Notes: generated from the letters alone by a model not told the origin. A stretch of 64,000 bases of DNA from Amaricoccus solimangrovi (GCF_006385685.1 NZ_VFRP01000011.1:1-64000), one strand, 5' to 3'; shown: positions 24,779 to 37,443, numbered from the stretch's first letter. Numbers and translations are program-made.

Positions 24779-25728
24779 GCTTCGCCGAGCTTTGCCAGAC
24801 GCGCCGCTCTCAGCCGGGCGAAATCGTCGCCGGCGTGGTAGCTGGAGCGCGTCAGCGGCGTCGCGGAGACCATGAGGAAGCCCTTGCCGAAGGCCGCCTT
24901 CTCATAGCTTGCGAATTCCTCCGGCGTCACGAAGCGGTTCACCGCGTGGTGCTTCGGCGTCGGCTGGAGATACTGGCCGATGGTCAGGAAATCGACGTCC
25001 GCGGCGCGCATGTCGTCCATCACCTGGATCACCGACTGCCGGTCCTCGCCGAGGCCGACCATGATGCCGGACTTGGTGAACATGCTCGGATCGAGCTCCT
25101 TCACCCGCTGCAGGAGCCGCAGCGAGTGGAAGTAGCGCGCGCCGGGCCGGACCTCGGGATAGAGGCCGGGGACGGTCTCGAGGTTGTGGTTGAACACGTC
25201 GGGTTTCGCCGCGACCACCACTTCCAGCGCGTCGGGGCCGCATTTGAGGAAATCGGGCGTCAGCACCTCGATCGTCGTCCCGGGCGCCTTGCGCCGCACC
25301 GCGCGGATCGTCTGCGCGATATGCTCGGCCCCGCCATCCGCGAGGTCGTCGCGGTCCACCGAGGTGATGACGACGTGGTTGAGGCCGAGCTTTTCGACCG
25401 CGACCGCGACGCGGCCCGGTTCGAACACGTCGAGCGCGTCGGGCCTGCCGGTGGCGACGTTGCAGAAGGTGCAGCCCCGGGTGCAGATCTCGCCCATGAT
25501 CATCATCGTGGCGTGGCCCTGCGACCAGCATTCGCCCACGTTCGGGCAGCCCGCCTCCTCGCAGACGGTGACGAGGCGGTTCTCGCGCATGATGTCGCGG
25601 GTCCGGCGGTAGCCTTCCGAGGTCGGCGCCTTCACGCGGATCCAGTCCGGCTTGCGCAGGAGCGGCGCGTCGGCGCGATGCGCCTTTTCCGGATGCCTCT
25701 GCGCGCGGTCCTTGATGTCGCGGCTCAT
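24775..25728 (-). CDS. lipA: Lipoyl synthase
   Basis: A 317-residue radical-SAM enzyme that inserts two sulfurs into octanoyl groups on E2 and GcvH proteins. The auxiliary-cluster cysteines are in [12 protein letters not shown] and the radical-SAM cysteines in [13 protein letters not shown]. The block [17 protein letters not shown] and the C-terminal SSYHAGDDF are typical. ATG at 25728 has a strong GGGGGAAGAGA site upstream. The TAG stop lies inside a REP-like palindrome. It stands apart from oxyR by about 90 bp and has no lipB neighbour here. Confidence 0.96.
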   Translation of the reverse strand: MSRDIKDRAQRHPEKAHRADAPLLRKPDWIRVKAPTSEGYRRTRDIMRENRLVTVCEEAGCPNVGECWSQGHATMMIMGEICTRGCTFCNVATGRPDALDVFEPGRVAVAVEKLGLNHVVITSVDRDDLADGGAEHIAQTIRAVRRKAPGTTIEVLTPDFLKCGPDALEVVVAAKPDVFNHNLETVPGLYPEVRPGARYFHSLRLLQRVKELDPSMFTKSGIMVGLGEDRQSVIQVMDDMRAADVDFLTIGQYLQPTPKHHAVNRFVTPEEFASYEKAAFGKGFLMVSATPLTRSSYHAGDDFARLRAARLAKLGEA

Positions 25729-25820
25729 TCTCTTCCCCCGGGACAGGCCGCGACCCTGGCGCGGCGCGGCCTCAACATAGGCGGTATCGGGGGGAATGTC
25801 AGGGGGGAAACGGTTTGTGA

Positions 25821-26762
25821 TCACGCCGCGATGCGCGGCGGCGACAGCGCCTCGGCATGGGCGATCTCCGCCCGGCCGGCGTCGGAGAGGAGTTGCGCGA
25901 GTTCGCTGAACCAGCCGTCGTCGGCCGAGCGGGCGCGGCGAACCAGGCCGATGGCGCGCCTGGGCTCCGGCGCCGAGAAGCGGCGCAGCGCCAGCCCCGG
26001 CGCCGCCGCCCGCTCGACGCGGAGCGCGAGTTCGGGGATCAGCGTCAGGCCGAATCCCTCCTCGACCAGCCGGCAGAGCGTCGAGAGGCTCGAGGCGCGC
26101 AGGTCGAGCCGCCCGGAATCGCGCGCCAGCGCGCAGGCGGCGAGCGCCTGGTCGGTGAGGCAATGCCCGTCCTCGAGCAGCAGCAGCCGGTCGGGGCGCA
26201 TCTCCGCCGGGCTGACCGGCCGGGCGCCGAGCGCGGCGATCTGCGTCTCCGACCCGCCGAGCAGGAAGCGGTCCTCGAAGAGCGGCTCCTCGATCAGGTC
26301 GCGCGCCCCGATCGGCAGCGCCACGATCGCCGCGTCGAGCGCGCCGCCGCGCAATTCGTCGAGCAGTGCCTGGGTCTGACCCTCGCGCACGCCGAGATCG
26401 AGCGCGAGGTCGCGCCCGCGCAGGAGCGGCAGCGCGGCGGGCAGCAGGTAGGGCGCGACCGTCGGGATGATCCCGAGCCGGAGCCGCCCGCCGAGCCCGC
26501 CCCGCCAGCGCGAGATGCGCCGCAACTCGCCGAGTTCCTCCATGACGCGGCGGGCATGGATCAGCGCCTCGCGCCCCGCGGGCGTCGGCACCACCTCGCG
26601 CGGGCGCCGTTCGAAGAGCTCGACCCCGAGCGACGTCTCGAGCTCGCGGATCTGCACGGAGAGCGCGGGCTGGCTGACGTTGACCGAGGCGGCGGCGCGG
26701 CCGAACCCGCCTTCCTCGGCGAGGGCGACCATGTAACGGAGCTGGCGCAGCGTGATTTCCAT
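25821..26762 (-). CDS. oxyR: OxyR-type LysR regulator
   Basis: A 313-residue LysR-family regulator. The N-terminal helix-turn-helix reads [41 protein letters not shown]. The effector domain carries [13 protein letters not shown], with two cysteines nine residues apart. These match Cys199 and Cys208 of E. coli OxyR, which form a peroxide-sensing disulfide. It is divergent from katG across 108 bp, the classic peroxide-response layout, so it very likely activates katG. Confidence 0.93.
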   Translation of the reverse strand: MEITLRQLRYMVALAEEGGFGRAAASVNVSQPALSVQIRELETSLGVELFERRPREVVPTPAGREALIHARRVMEELGELRRISRWRGGLGGRLRLGIIPTVAPYLLPAALPLLRGRDLALDLGVREGQTQALLDELRGGALDAAIVALPIGARDLIEEPLFEDRFLLGGSETQIAALGARPVSPAEMRPDRLLLLEDGHCLTDQALAACALARDSGRLDLRASSLSTLCRLVEEGFGLTLIPELALRVERAAAPGLALRRFSAPEPRRAIGLVRRARSADDGWFSELAQLLSDAGRAEIAHAEALSPPRIAA

Positions 26763-26807
26763 AATTTTCTCTTATCGGAACGTGAAGGAAATACAACTTC
26801 CAACTAT
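26761..26807. promoter_or_regulatory. Possible OxyR operator in the oxyR-katG intergenic region
   Basis: OxyR sites follow ATAG-N7-CTAT-N7-ATAG-N7-CTAT. Here ATAA-N7-TTAT (26761-26775) fits a half-operator with two mismatches, and a separate CTAT lies at 26804-26807, but the full four-part spacing is not met. The region is clearly less GC-rich than its surroundings. The site is plausible from position, not proven by sequence. Confidence 0.35.
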
Positions 26808-26858
26808 GGCGCCGAGGGCGTATCAACGCCGCAGCCATTGCACGACATCATGCCATGA

Positions 26859-29102
<2,244 letters not shown>

Positions 29103-29130
29103 TCGGAACAGGGTCTGATCCGAAAGGAGG

Positions 29131-29160
29131 GCGCCGGACGGAAACGTCCGGCGCCTTTCG
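29131..29160 (+). terminator. Rho-independent terminator of katG
   Basis: GCGCCGGACG and CGTCCGGCGC form a perfect 10-bp GC-rich stem closed by a GAAA tetraloop, followed by CTTTCG. The T run is short. It lies 28 bases after the katG stop. Confidence 0.8.
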
Positions 29161-29255
29161 CTTGCGCCCTTGCGCCCCGCCGGCCCGCCTGCGCTAGAAA
29201 GGCGTGACGACGCGAAGGAGGGAGAGGCGGTGAGGCTGAGTCGGGGAAGGGCGCG

Positions 29256-30185
29256 GTGAACCCGCCCGAAAGGATTCCGGTCGAGCGGAGCCTGGAGGTC
29301 GCCGAGGCGATGGCCGACGGCCGGCCCGTGGTCGCGCTCGAATCGACCATCATCACGCATGGCATGCCCTATCCGCGCAACGCGGAGACGGCGCGGGCGG
29401 TCGAGGCGGAGGTGCGCGCGGCCGGGGCGATCCCCGCGACGATCGCCGTGATCGGCGGCGAGTTGCGCGCGGGGCTGAGCGCGGAGGAGATCGACGAACT
29501 CGGCCGGGCCGAGGGCGTCTTCAAGGCGACGCGCCGCGACCTCGCGCCGGTGATCGCCGCGCGGGGGACGGCGGGCACCACGGTCGCGGCGACCATGGCG
29601 ATCGCGGCGATGGCGGGAATACCGGTCTTCGCGACCGGCGGCATCGGCGGCGTCCATCGCGGCGCGGCCGAGACATTCGACATCTCCGCCGACCTGACCG
29701 AACTCGCGACCACCCCGGTGACCGTGGTCTGCGCCGGGGCGAAGTCGATCCTCGACATTCCGAAGACGCTGGAGGTGCTGGAAACGCGGGGCGTGCCGGT
29801 GCTCGGCTATCGCACCCATGCCTTCCCCGCCTTCTTCTGCCGCGACAGCGGCGAACGGCTCGATTTCTCCTGCGAGAGCCCGGAAGAGGTCGCGGCGGTG
29901 ATCGCGACGCATCGCGCGCTCGGCTTCGGGAGCGGCATCCTCGTCGCAAATCCGATCCCCGAGGCCGACGCGCTCGATCCGCTGGCGATCGACGGCCGCG
30001 TCGCCGCCGCGCTCGCCGATGCCGAGGCGGCGGGCGTGTCGCGCAAGGAGGTCACGCCCTATCTGCTCGCCCGCGTCCTCGAACTGACCGGGGGGCGCAG
30101 TCTCGAGGCCAATATCGCGCTCGCGCGGAACAACGCCCGGCTCGCGGCGCGGATCGCCGGCGCGCTCGCGGCGCGCAACGGCTGA
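29256..30185 (+). CDS. psuG: Pseudouridine-5'-phosphate glycosidase
   Basis: A 309-residue PsuG, which cleaves the C-C glycosidic bond of pseudouridine 5'-phosphate to uracil and ribose 5-phosphate. Conserved blocks include VVALESTIITHGMPYPRN, GTAGTTVAATMAIAAMAGI, FATGGIGGVHRGA and CAGAKSILDIPKTLE with the catalytic Lys. GTG at 29256 follows a GGGGAAGGG site. The usual partner kinase gene psuK is not adjacent; argE follows 83 bases downstream. Confidence 0.93.
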   Translation: MNPPERIPVERSLEVAEAMADGRPVVALESTIITHGMPYPRNAETARAVEAEVRAAGAIPATIAVIGGELRAGLSAEEIDELGRAEGVFKATRRDLAPVIAARGTAGTTVAATMAIAAMAGIPVFATGGIGGVHRGAAETFDISADLTELATTPVTVVCAGAKSILDIPKTLEVLETRGVPVLGYRTHAFPAFFCRDSGERLDFSCESPEEVAAVIATHRALGFGSGILVANPIPEADALDPLAIDGRVAAALADAEAAGVSRKEVTPYLLARVLELTGGRSLEANIALARNNARLAARIAGALAARNG

Positions 30186-30268
30186 GACGGGCGCGCCCTG
30201 TGCCTCCGGTCCGGCTTGACCACCGGGCGGCGGGCGCGGCATCGAAGGGCTTTGAGAAGGAGCGCGCG

Positions 30269-31414
30269 ATGGAAACGCTGGAGATCCTGGAACGGCTGAT
30301 CGCCTTTCCGACCGTGAGCCGCGATCCGAACGCGCCGCTGATGGAGTATGTCGCCGATCTGCTGCGCGCCGGCGGGATCGAGCCGGTCCTGGTGCCGAAC
30401 GCCGACGGCGCAAAGGCCAATCTCTTCGCGAGCGTCGGCGGATTCGAGGGCGGGGTGATGCTCTCGGGCCATACCGACGTGGTGCCGGTCGAGGGCCAGC
30501 ACTGGACCCGGCCCCCTTTCGCGCTGACGCGGGACGGGGGACGGCTCTACGGGCGCGGGACCGCCGACATGAAGGGCTTCGTCGCGGCCTCGATCGCCGC
30601 GATGCTGCGCGCGGCGAAGATGGAGCTCGCCGCCCCGCTGCATCTCGCGCTCTCCTACGACGAGGAACTCGGCTGCCTCGGCGTGCATTCGCTGATCGAC
30701 CTGATCGCCCGGGGGCCGGCGCGGCCGGCGATGTGCATCGTGGGCGAGCCGACCGAGCTTCGCGTCGCGACCGGCCACAAGGGCAAGACGGGGCTGCGCG
30801 CGACCTGCCGGGGCGTGGAGGCGCATTCGGCGCTCGCTCCGACCGGGCTGAACGCGCTCCATCTCGCCGCCGATCTGATGTCGGTGATCCGCGCCGAACA
30901 GGCGCGGGTGGCGGAGGAGGGAACGCGGGACGGCGATTACGACATCGCCTATTCCACGCTCCATGTCGGGCGGCTGAACGGCGGCGTCGCGCTCAACATC
31001 GTGCCGAACCTCGCGGTGATGGATTTCGAGCTGCGCAACCTCGCCGCCGACCGTCCCGACGAGGTGCTGGCGCCGATCCGCGCCGCGGCCGACCGGCTGA
31101 CGGCCGAGGCGCGGGCGCGCTTTCCCGAGGCCGGGATCGAGATCGAGGTCTTCAACACCTATCCCGGGCTCGACACGCCGAAGACGGCGGAGGTCGTCCG
31201 CTTCGTCCAGTCGCTGACCGGGGCGAACGGAACGATCAAGGTCGCCTTCGGCACCGAGGGCGGGCTCTTCACCGAGAAGCTCGGCCTGCCGACGGTGGTG
31301 TGCGGCCCGGGCTCGATGGCGCAGGGGCACAAGCCCGACGAATTCGTGACCGAGGAGCAGATGGCGCGCTGCGACGCGATGCTGGCCGCGCTCGTCGAGC
31401 GCCTCGCGGCGTAG
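30269..31414 (+). CDS. argE: Acetylornithine deacetylase
   Basis: A 381-residue M20-family metallohydrolase releasing ornithine from N-acetylornithine in arginine synthesis. Zinc ligands and catalytic residues appear in LSGHTDVVPVEGQHW, YGRGTADMKGF, SYDEELGCLGVHS and FGTEGGLFTEKLG. ATG at 30269 has GAGAAGGAG upstream. Some relatives act on other N-acyl amino acids, so the symbol is likely but not certain. The TAG stop is supplied by a REP-like palindrome. Confidence 0.88.
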   Translation: METLEILERLIAFPTVSRDPNAPLMEYVADLLRAGGIEPVLVPNADGAKANLFASVGGFEGGVMLSGHTDVVPVEGQHWTRPPFALTRDGGRLYGRGTADMKGFVAASIAAMLRAAKMELAAPLHLALSYDEELGCLGVHSLIDLIARGPARPAMCIVGEPTELRVATGHKGKTGLRATCRGVEAHSALAPTGLNALHLAADLMSVIRAEQARVAEEGTRDGDYDIAYSTLHVGRLNGGVALNIVPNLAVMDFELRNLAADRPDEVLAPIRAAADRLTAEARARFPEAGIEIEVFNTYPGLDTPKTAEVVRFVQSLTGANGTIKVAFGTEGGLFTEKLGLPTVVCGPGSMAQGHKPDEFVTEEQMARCDAMLAALVERLAA

Positions 31415-31498
31415 GGCGGACATCTGTCCGCCACGATCCCGCCCGCCGGCGCCTCCCCCCACCGCGCGAAGGATAAGGCGGACGGATGTCCGCCCTAC
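31411..31498. repeat. REPIN-like pair of GTAG-foot palindromes (copies d and e) between argE and the LysR gene
   Basis: GTAGGGCGGACATCTGTCCGCC at 31411-31432 and GGCGGACGGATGTCCGCCCTAC at 31477-31498 form an inverted pair with 44 bases between them. The two GTAG feet face outward and give TAG stop codons to both convergent genes: argE on the plus strand (31412-31414) and the LysR gene on the minus strand (31497-31495). The pair may also act as a bidirectional terminator-like structure. Confidence 0.85.
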
Positions 31499-32436
31499 GG
31501 AGGGTTTCCGCGGTCGTGCCACAGGCCCGGCACGCCCTCGGCGCGGACGAGGGCGCGGCAATGCTCGAGAAAGGCTTCGACCGTCGCGGTCCGGTGCGCC
31601 GCCCGCGACAGCGCGATCCCGAGGCTGAGCGGCGCGAGCCCCGCGAGCGGCACGAAGGCGAGCGGCTTGCCGTCGGGCGCCAGGTCGTGGCGCGCCCGGG
31701 CGGTCACCACCGTGTAGCCGAAGCCGTTCGCGACCATGGCCCGCGCCACCGACATGTCGCGCGTGCGCTCCGCGATCCGGGGGCGCAGGCCGAACCGGCC
31801 GAAGATCGACAGGAAATAGTCGCCGCTGTGCGGCAGGTCGAGCAGGACCATGCCATGGTCCACCAGATCCTCCGGCCGGAGCGCCTCGGCGCGGGCGAGC
31901 GGATCGTCGGGGGAGAGCATCACGAAGGGCGGCAGCTCGGCGAGCGGCTCGAAGACGATGTCCCCCGGCACGCCGAGATCGTAGGTGAGCCCGATGTCGA
32001 GATTCGCGACGCGCAGCCTTTCGATGATCTCGGCGTGGTTGAGCTCGTGCTGGCGCACCGCGACGCCCGCGTAGCGGTCCTCGAAGCGCCGGCGCAACTC
32101 GGGCAGGACGAGCTGCGCGAAGGTGACGAGGCAGCCGACCGCGAGCGGGCCGCGCACCGTGTCCGACAGGTCGTTGGCCATCGCGTGAAGCTCCTCCGCC
32201 GCCGTGATCACCCGGCGCGCCTGGGCGAGGAAGGCGCGGCCGGCGCCGGTCGGCGTCAGCCCGTGCGCGTGCTTGCGGATGAAGAGCGGCAGGCCGAACT
32301 CCGCCTCGACCTGCGCGATCGCGGTCGAGATCGAGGGCGCCGAGACATTGACACGCTCGGCCGCCTGGGTCACGCCGCCGGCCTCCCCGACGGCGAGCAG
32401 GTATTCGAGCTGGCGCAATGTGAACCGGAGCGGCAT
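31495..32436 (-). CDS. LysR-family transcriptional regulator
   Basis: A 313-residue regulator. The N-terminal helix-turn-helix is RFTLRQLEYLLAVGEAGGVTQAAERVNVSAPSISTAIAQVE, followed by a LysR substrate-binding domain (GPLAVGCLVTFAQLVLPEL, DIGLTYDLGVPGDIVFEPLAELPPF). The target and ligand are unknown. It is convergent with argE and divergent from ftsW. Its stop codon lies in a REP-like palindrome. Confidence 0.9.
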   Translation of the reverse strand: MPLRFTLRQLEYLLAVGEAGGVTQAAERVNVSAPSISTAIAQVEAEFGLPLFIRKHAHGLTPTGAGRAFLAQARRVITAAEELHAMANDLSDTVRGPLAVGCLVTFAQLVLPELRRRFEDRYAGVAVRQHELNHAEIIERLRVANLDIGLTYDLGVPGDIVFEPLAELPPFVMLSPDDPLARAEALRPEDLVDHGMVLLDLPHSGDYFLSIFGRFGLRPRIAERTRDMSVARAMVANGFGYTVVTARARHDLAPDGKPLAFVPLAGLAPLSLGIALSRAAHRTATVEAFLEHCRALVRAEGVPGLWHDRGNPP

Positions 32437-32639
32437 GGGCTGAAGAGGGCACGCCTATCGCCCCGGCGAGTCAAGAGGGCGCGGCCGGTCCGGACCCCGC
32501 CGGCCCCGCGGACAAGCGCCGGTTGAAATGCTGGCGCGTTCGCCAATTCGCCGCTAGACTGCCCCCAAACAGTCCGCGCCGGGAGCAACCCGGGTGGAAC
32601 CGGCAGTGAAACAGGCATCAGGAACGAGGGCGGTTCCCC

Positions 32640-33806
32640 ATGACCGACATGGTCTTCGGCGCGACTCCGGCGAAGCCGGGGGAAGCGATCATTCCCGAAT
32701 GGTGGCGCACCGTCGATCGCTGGTCGCTCGCCGCGATCATCGCGCTCTTCCTGATCGGGCTGCTGCTCTGCCTCGCGGCCTCGCCGCCGCTCGCGGTCCG
32801 CAACGGGCTCGACCCGTTCTACTACTTCTGGCGCCAGCTCGGCTTCGGGATCGTGGCGCTGCTGACGCTCGTCACCGTGTCGATGGCCTCGCCGCTGCGC
32901 CTGCGGCGCTGGGGGGTCGTCGCCTTCCTGATTTCCTTCGTCGCGCTGGCCCTGCTGCCCTTCCTCGGCACCGATTTCGGCAAGGGCGCGATCCGCTGGT
33001 ATTCGCTCCGGGTCATCTCGGTCCAGCCCGCGGAATTCCTGAAACCCTCCTTCGCGATCTGCGCGGCCTGGCTCATGGCCGCGAGCTACGACCTGAAGGG
33101 TCCGCCGGGCAAGGGGCTGAGCTTCGCCATCGCGGTGACGCTGACGGCGATGCTGGCGCTCCAGCCCGATTTCGGCCAGGCGGGGCTCATCATCGCCTCC
33201 TGGGCGCTCATGTATTTCGCGGCCGGCGCCCCGGTCGGGCTGCTCTCGGGGATCGGCGCGGGCGTGATCGGGGTCGGCTGGTTCGCCTACCACCATTCCG
33301 AGCACGTGGCGCGGCGCATCAACGGCTTCCTCTCGGAGGAGATCGATCCGCTGACCCAGATCGGCTATGCGACCAGCGCGATCCAGGAGGGCGGGATCTT
33401 CGGCGTCGGCGTCGGCAACGGCTCGGTCAAGTGGACGCTGCCCGACGCGCATACCGACTTCATCATCGCGGTCGCGGCGGAGGAATACGGGCTCATCCTC
33501 TGCGTCGTCATCATGGCGCTCTACGCGACCGTGGTCGCGCGGTCGCTGATGCGCCTCGTCGGCGAGCGCGACCCGTTCATCCGTCTCGCCGGGACCGGCC
33601 TCGCCTGCCAGTTCGGAATGCAGGCGATGATCAACATGGGCGTCGCCGTCCGGCTCCTGCCCGCGAAGGGCATGACGCTGCCGCTCATCTCCTATGGCGG
33701 TTCCTCGCTGATCGCCGCCTGCCTCGGCCTCGGCGCCCTGCTCGCGATGACGCGCGCGCGCCCGCGGCCCGACGAAATGGAAGACATCCTTGGTCCCGTC
33801 CACTGA
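32640..33806 (+). CDS. ftsW: Septal peptidoglycan glycosyltransferase FtsW
   Basis: A 388-residue polytopic SEDS protein with about ten transmembrane helices; it polymerises lipid II at the division septum with its partner PBP3. Typical motifs are GKGAIRWYSLRVISVQPAEFLKP, LQPDFGQAG, the catalytic-Asp loop region LPDAHTDFIIAVAAEEYG, and the C-terminal PLISYGGSSLIA. ATG at 32640 has a GAGGGCGG site. It is the first gene of the dcw block here; murD and mraY, normally just upstream, are absent. A roughly 200-bp gap to the divergent LysR gene should hold a promoter; no convincing -35/-10 pair was found. Confidence 0.95.
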   Translation: MTDMVFGATPAKPGEAIIPEWWRTVDRWSLAAIIALFLIGLLLCLAASPPLAVRNGLDPFYYFWRQLGFGIVALLTLVTVSMASPLRLRRWGVVAFLISFVALALLPFLGTDFGKGAIRWYSLRVISVQPAEFLKPSFAICAAWLMAASYDLKGPPGKGLSFAIAVTLTAMLALQPDFGQAGLIIASWALMYFAAGAPVGLLSGIGAGVIGVGWFAYHHSEHVARRINGFLSEEIDPLTQIGYATSAIQEGGIFGVGVGNGSVKWTLPDAHTDFIIAVAAEEYGLILCVVIMALYATVVARSLMRLVGERDPFIRLAGTGLACQFGMQAMINMGVAVRLLPAKGMTLPLISYGGSSLIAACLGLGALLAMTRARPRPDEMEDILGPVH

Positions 33807-34965
33807 CATCGCCCCGACCGATCCCGCCTCCTTCGAGTCCGGGCCGAGCGCCGTTCCCACGCGGGGCAGGCCGCCGCTCCTCGTGATCGGCGCGGGCGGC
33901 ACGGGAGGGCACATGTTTCCCGCCCAGGCGCTCGCCGAGGAGATGCTGGCGCGCGGCTGGCGCGTGCGGCTCGCGACCGACGCGCGCGGCGCGCGCTACG
34001 CCGGCGGCTTTCCGGAGGCGGTCGAACGCCGCGTGACCCGCGCCGGCACCTTCGCGCAGGGAAGCCTGATCGCCCGCGCCCTCGCGCCATTGGCGATCCT
34101 CGCCGGGACCGTCTCGAGCATCTTCTCGATGCTGCGCGACCGTCCGGCCTGCGTCGCGGGCTTCGGCGGCTACCCGGCGCTGCCCGCGATGATCGCGGCC
34201 TGGGCGCTCCGGCTGCCGCGGCTGATCCACGAGCAGAACGGCGTGCTCGGCCGCGTGAACCGGATCTTCGCGACGCGGGTGGACGTGGTCGCCTGCGGCA
34301 CCTGGCCGACCGAACTGCCCGCCGGCACCCGCCACACGCATACCGGCAATCCGGTCCGGAGCGTCGTGCTCGAACGGGCCGGCGCGCCCTACGAGCCGCC
34401 GGGCGCGCATCCGATGGGCCTGGTCGTCATCGGCGGGAGCCAGGGCGCGGGCGTCTTCTCCCGAGTGATGCCCGAGGCGCTGATGCTGCTCGACCCCGCG
34501 CTCCGCGACCGGCTGCGCGTGAGCCAGCAGGTACGGCCCGAGGACATGGCGCGGATGCAGGACAGCTTCCGCGGCCTCAGGATCCGGGGCGACCTGCGCG
34601 GCTTCTTCGACGACGTGCCGAAGCGCCTCGCCGAGGCGACGCTCGTCATCAGCCGGGCGGGGGCGAGTTCGATCGCCGACATCACGGTGATCGGCCGCCC
34701 CTCGATCCTGATCCCCTATCCCGCGGCGATGGACGACCACCAGAGCGCGAATGCGAAGGGGCTGGTGGAGGCGGGGGGCGCCTTCGTGATCCAGGAGCGG
34801 GATTTGACTCCGGATCTGCTGGCCGGGCATATCACCGCGATTCTCGAGGATCCGGAGGGAGCGGAGGCGATGGCGGCGGCGGCGCTGGCACAGGGGATGC
34901 CGGACGCGGCCGAGCAACTCGCGGGGCTCGTCGAGCATCTCGCGCAACAAGGAGCAAGTGCATGA
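33790..34965 (+). CDS. murG: Lipid II synthase MurG (UDP-GlcNAc transferase)
   Basis: A 391-residue GT-B glycosyltransferase adding GlcNAc to lipid I at the inner face of the membrane. The glycine-rich N-terminal loop is [36 protein letters not shown] and [14 protein letters not shown] follow, and the donor site contains [12 protein letters not shown] and [11 protein letters not shown]. The start is TTG at 33790, 17 bases inside ftsW, giving a longer unconserved lead of about 33 residues before the Gly loop. It overlaps murC by four bases. Confidence 0.95.
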   Translation: MVPSTDIAPTDPASFESGPSAVPTRGRPPLLVIGAGGTGGHMFPAQALAEEMLARGWRVRLATDARGARYAGGFPEAVERRVTRAGTFAQGSLIARALAPLAILAGTVSSIFSMLRDRPACVAGFGGYPALPAMIAAWALRLPRLIHEQNGVLGRVNRIFATRVDVVACGTWPTELPAGTRHTHTGNPVRSVVLERAGAPYEPPGAHPMGLVVIGGSQGAGVFSRVMPEALMLLDPALRDRLRVSQQVRPEDMARMQDSFRGLRIRGDLRGFFDDVPKRLAEATLVISRAGASSIADITVIGRPSILIPYPAAMDDHQSANAKGLVEAGGAFVIQERDLTPDLLAGHITAILEDPEGAEAMAAAALAQGMPDAAEQLAGLVEHLAQQGASA

Positions 34966-36389
34966 ACGGACAGACCAGGCTCCCGCACGACATCGGTGCG
35001 ATCCATTTCACCGGTATCGGCGGGATCGGCATGTCCGGCATCGCCGAGGTGCTGCTCAACCACGGCTTCACCGTGCAGGGCTCCGACCTCCGCGAAAGCC
35101 CGATCACCGAGCGGCTGCGCGCCAAGGGCGCGACGATCTTCATCGGCCAGAAGGCCGAGAACATCGAGAACGCCCAGGTCATGGTGATCTCCTCCGCGAT
35201 CAAGCCCGGCAACCCCGAACTCGACGCGGCCCACGCGCGGCACCTGCCGGTGGTGCGGCGCGCCGAGATGCTGGCGGAGCTGATGCGGCTCAAATCCAAT
35301 GTCGCGGTGGCGGGAACGCATGGCAAGACGACGACGACTTCGATGGTGGCGGCGCTGCTCGACGCGGGCGGGATCGATCCGACCGTGGTCAACGGCGGCG
35401 TCATCCACGCCTATGGCTCGAATGCCCGCATCGGCGCGGGCGACTGGATGGTGGTGGAGGCCGACGAGAGCGACGGCAGCTTCAACAAGCTCCCCGCCAC
35501 CATCGCCGTCATCACCAACATCGACCCGGAGCATCTCGACCACTACGGTGATTTCGAGGCGCTGAAGGCGGGCTTCGACACCTTCGTCTCCAACATCCCG
35601 TTCTACGGGCTCGCGGTCTGCTGCATCGACCATCCCGAGGTGCAGGCGCTGGTCGGGCGGGTGTCGGACCGCAAGGTCACGACCTACGGCTTCAGCCCGC
35701 AGGCGGACGTGCAGGCGAAGAACCTCGTCTTCGAGAACGGCGGCGCGAGGTTCGACGTGGCGCTCAACGCCGAGGGGCAGGTGATCGAGGGCGTGAAGCT
35801 GCCCATGACCGGCGATCACAACGTGTCGAACGCGCTCGCCGCCATCGCGGTGGCGCGGCATCTGAAGATCTCCAAGGAGGCGATCCGCCAGGCCCTCGCC
35901 GGGTTCAAGGGCGTGAGCCGGCGCTTCACCAAGGTCGGCGTCGTGAACGGCGTGACGATCATCGACGACTACGGCCACCATCCGGTCGAGATCGCCGCCG
36001 TGCTGAAGGCGGCGCGGCAGGCGACGAAGGGTCGGGTGATCGCGGTGCACCAGCCGCACCGCTACAGCCGGCTGCGCGACCTCTTCACCCAGTTCTGCGC
36101 CTGTTTCAACGACGCCGACACGGTGGCGATCGCCGACATCTACGCCGCCGGCGAAACCCCGATCGACGGGATCAGCCGCGACACGCTGGTGGGCGGGCTG
36201 ATCGCGCACGGCCACCGGCGCGCGCTGCCGCTCGCCGGCGAGGCGGCGCTCGCGGATTTCGTCAAGGCGGAATGCAGGCCGGGCGACATGCTGGTCTGCC
36301 TCGGCGCCGGCTCGATCAGCGCCTGGGCGAACGCGCTGCCGGGGCGGCTCGCGGAGAAGAACGGCGCCAAGGAACCGGTCGAGGCGTAG
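34962..36389 (+). CDS. murC: UDP-N-acetylmuramate--L-alanine ligase
   Basis: A 475-residue Mur ligase adding L-Ala to UDP-MurNAc. The N-terminal Rossmann motif is [17 protein letters not shown], the ATP loop is [19 protein letters not shown], then [11 protein letters not shown] and [15 protein letters not shown]. The C-terminal domain includes [19 protein letters not shown] and [15 protein letters not shown] at 34962 overlaps the murG stop. Its TAG stop comes from a REP-like palindrome, and a REP-derived stretch replaces the small gene often found between murC and murB in this order. Confidence 0.96.
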   Translation: MNGQTRLPHDIGAIHFTGIGGIGMSGIAEVLLNHGFTVQGSDLRESPITERLRAKGATIFIGQKAENIENAQVMVISSAIKPGNPELDAAHARHLPVVRRAEMLAELMRLKSNVAVAGTHGKTTTTSMVAALLDAGGIDPTVVNGGVIHAYGSNARIGAGDWMVVEADESDGSFNKLPATIAVITNIDPEHLDHYGDFEALKAGFDTFVSNIPFYGLAVCCIDHPEVQALVGRVSDRKVTTYGFSPQADVQAKNLVFENGGARFDVALNAEGQVIEGVKLPMTGDHNVSNALAAIAVARHLKISKEAIRQALAGFKGVSRRFTKVGVVNGVTIIDDYGHHPVEIAAVLKAARQATKGRVIAVHQPHRYSRLRDLFTQFCACFNDADTVAIADIYAAGETPIDGISRDTLVGGLIAHGHRRALPLAGEAALADFVKAECRPGDMLVCLGAGSISAWANALPGRLAEKNGAKEPVEA

Positions 36390-36442
36390 GGCGGACCTCG
36401 GTCCGCCATGATGGCCCCGAACGCGGACCGAAGTCCGCCCGC
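36386..36442. repeat. REPIN-like pair between murC and murB (copies f and g)
   Basis: GTAGGGCGGACCTCGGTCCGCC at 36386-36407 is a full unit. A second, degenerate palindrome, GCGGACCGAAGTCCGCC, lies at 36423-36439 and lacks a clear GTAG foot. The first foot supplies the murC stop codon (36387-36389). The structure sits inside the dcw operon, immediately before the murB start, and could reduce read-through or stabilise upstream mRNA. Confidence 0.75.
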
Positions 36443-36443
36443 G

Positions 36444-37376
36444 ATGAAGACGAGCGACACGATGACCCTGCCCCCCGTTCGCGGCGCGCTCACCCCGGGC
36501 AAGCCGATGGCCGATCTGACCTGGCTCCGCGTCGGCGGCCCGGCGGACTGGCTGTTCCAGCCGGCGGACGAGGCGGATCTCGCGGATTTCCTCGCCGCGC
36601 TTCCGGAGAGCGTGCCCGTCTTTCCGATGGGCGTGGGCTCCAACCTCATCGTGCGCGACGGCGGGATCGAAGGCGTGGTGATCCGCCTCGGCCGCGCCTT
36701 CGCCGGGATCCGCGTCGAGGGGGAGAGGGTGATCGCCGGCGCCGCGGAACTCGATTCGCGCGTCGCGCGCCGCGCGGTCGAAGCCGGGCTCGACCTCACC
36801 TTCCTGCGCACGATCCCGGGCTCGATCGGCGGCGCGGCGCGGATGAACGCCGGCTGCTACGGCGTCTATCTCGCGGATGTCTTCGAAAGCGCCCGGGCGA
36901 TCGACCGGCGGGGGAGGGCGGTGACGCTCGGCCCGGCCGAGATGGGCTTCGCCTACCGCCACAGCGACCTGCCGCCGGACATGGTTGTCACCGAGGTGAC
37001 GATGCGCGCGCCCCGGGCGGAACCCGAGGCCCTCGCCGCGCGGATGGCCGAGCAGGTGGCGCGGCGCGACGCAAGCCAGCCGACGCGGGAACGCTCCGCC
37101 GGTTCCACCTTCCGCAATCCGGCCGGATTCTCCTCCACCGGCCGCGCGGATGATTCTCACGATCTCAAGGCCTGGAAGCTGATCGACGACGCCGGAATGC
37201 GGGGCGCGGCGCTCGGGGGCGCGCGCATGTCGCCCCAGCATGCCAACTTTCTCCTGAATTCCGGGGGGGCCACGGCCGCGGACCTCGAGAATCTCGGCGA
37301 GATCGTGCGAAAAAAGGTTTTGGAAACAAGCGGAATCCGGCTAGAGTGGGAAATCATGCGGATCGGCCGAACATAA
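36444..37376 (+). CDS. murB: UDP-N-acetylenolpyruvoylglucosamine reductase
   Basis: A 310-residue FAD enzyme reducing UDP-GlcNAc-enolpyruvate to UDP-MurNAc. FAD-binding segments are [15 protein letters not shown] and [18 protein letters not shown]; the substrate site has [18 protein letters not shown], the catalytic Ser in [10 protein letters not shown], and the C-terminal [10 protein letters not shown]. The start is uncertain: ATG 36444 or ATG 36462 (MTLPPVRG) both follow the REP-like palindrome directly and neither has a strong ribosome-binding site; a longer start at 36408 lies inside the repeat region. Confidence 0.94.
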   Translation: MKTSDTMTLPPVRGALTPGKPMADLTWLRVGGPADWLFQPADEADLADFLAALPESVPVFPMGVGSNLIVRDGGIEGVVIRLGRAFAGIRVEGERVIAGAAELDSRVARRAVEAGLDLTFLRTIPGSIGGAARMNAGCYGVYLADVFESARAIDRRGRAVTLGPAEMGFAYRHSDLPPDMVVTEVTMRAPRAEPEALAARMAEQVARRDASQPTRERSAGSTFRNPAGFSSTGRADDSHDLKAWKLIDDAGMRGAALGGARMSPQHANFLLNSGGATAADLENLGEIVRKKVLETSGIRLEWEIMRIGRT

Positions 37377-37443
37377 GGCTGAACGCGGCGACCCCATTCA
37401 AGGTTCCGAAGGACCGCGGGGCGCTTCTTGGAACGAGGCGGGC

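Noticed and set aside
32437-32639. A promoter TTGAAA ... TAGACT before ftsW
   Set aside because: The two hexamers (32523 and 32555) are 26 bases apart, too far for a sigma-70 promoter.
34716-37241. An 841-codon minus-strand frame across murG, murC and murB
   Set aside because: Shadow of the mur genes; composition typical of antisense high-GC frames.
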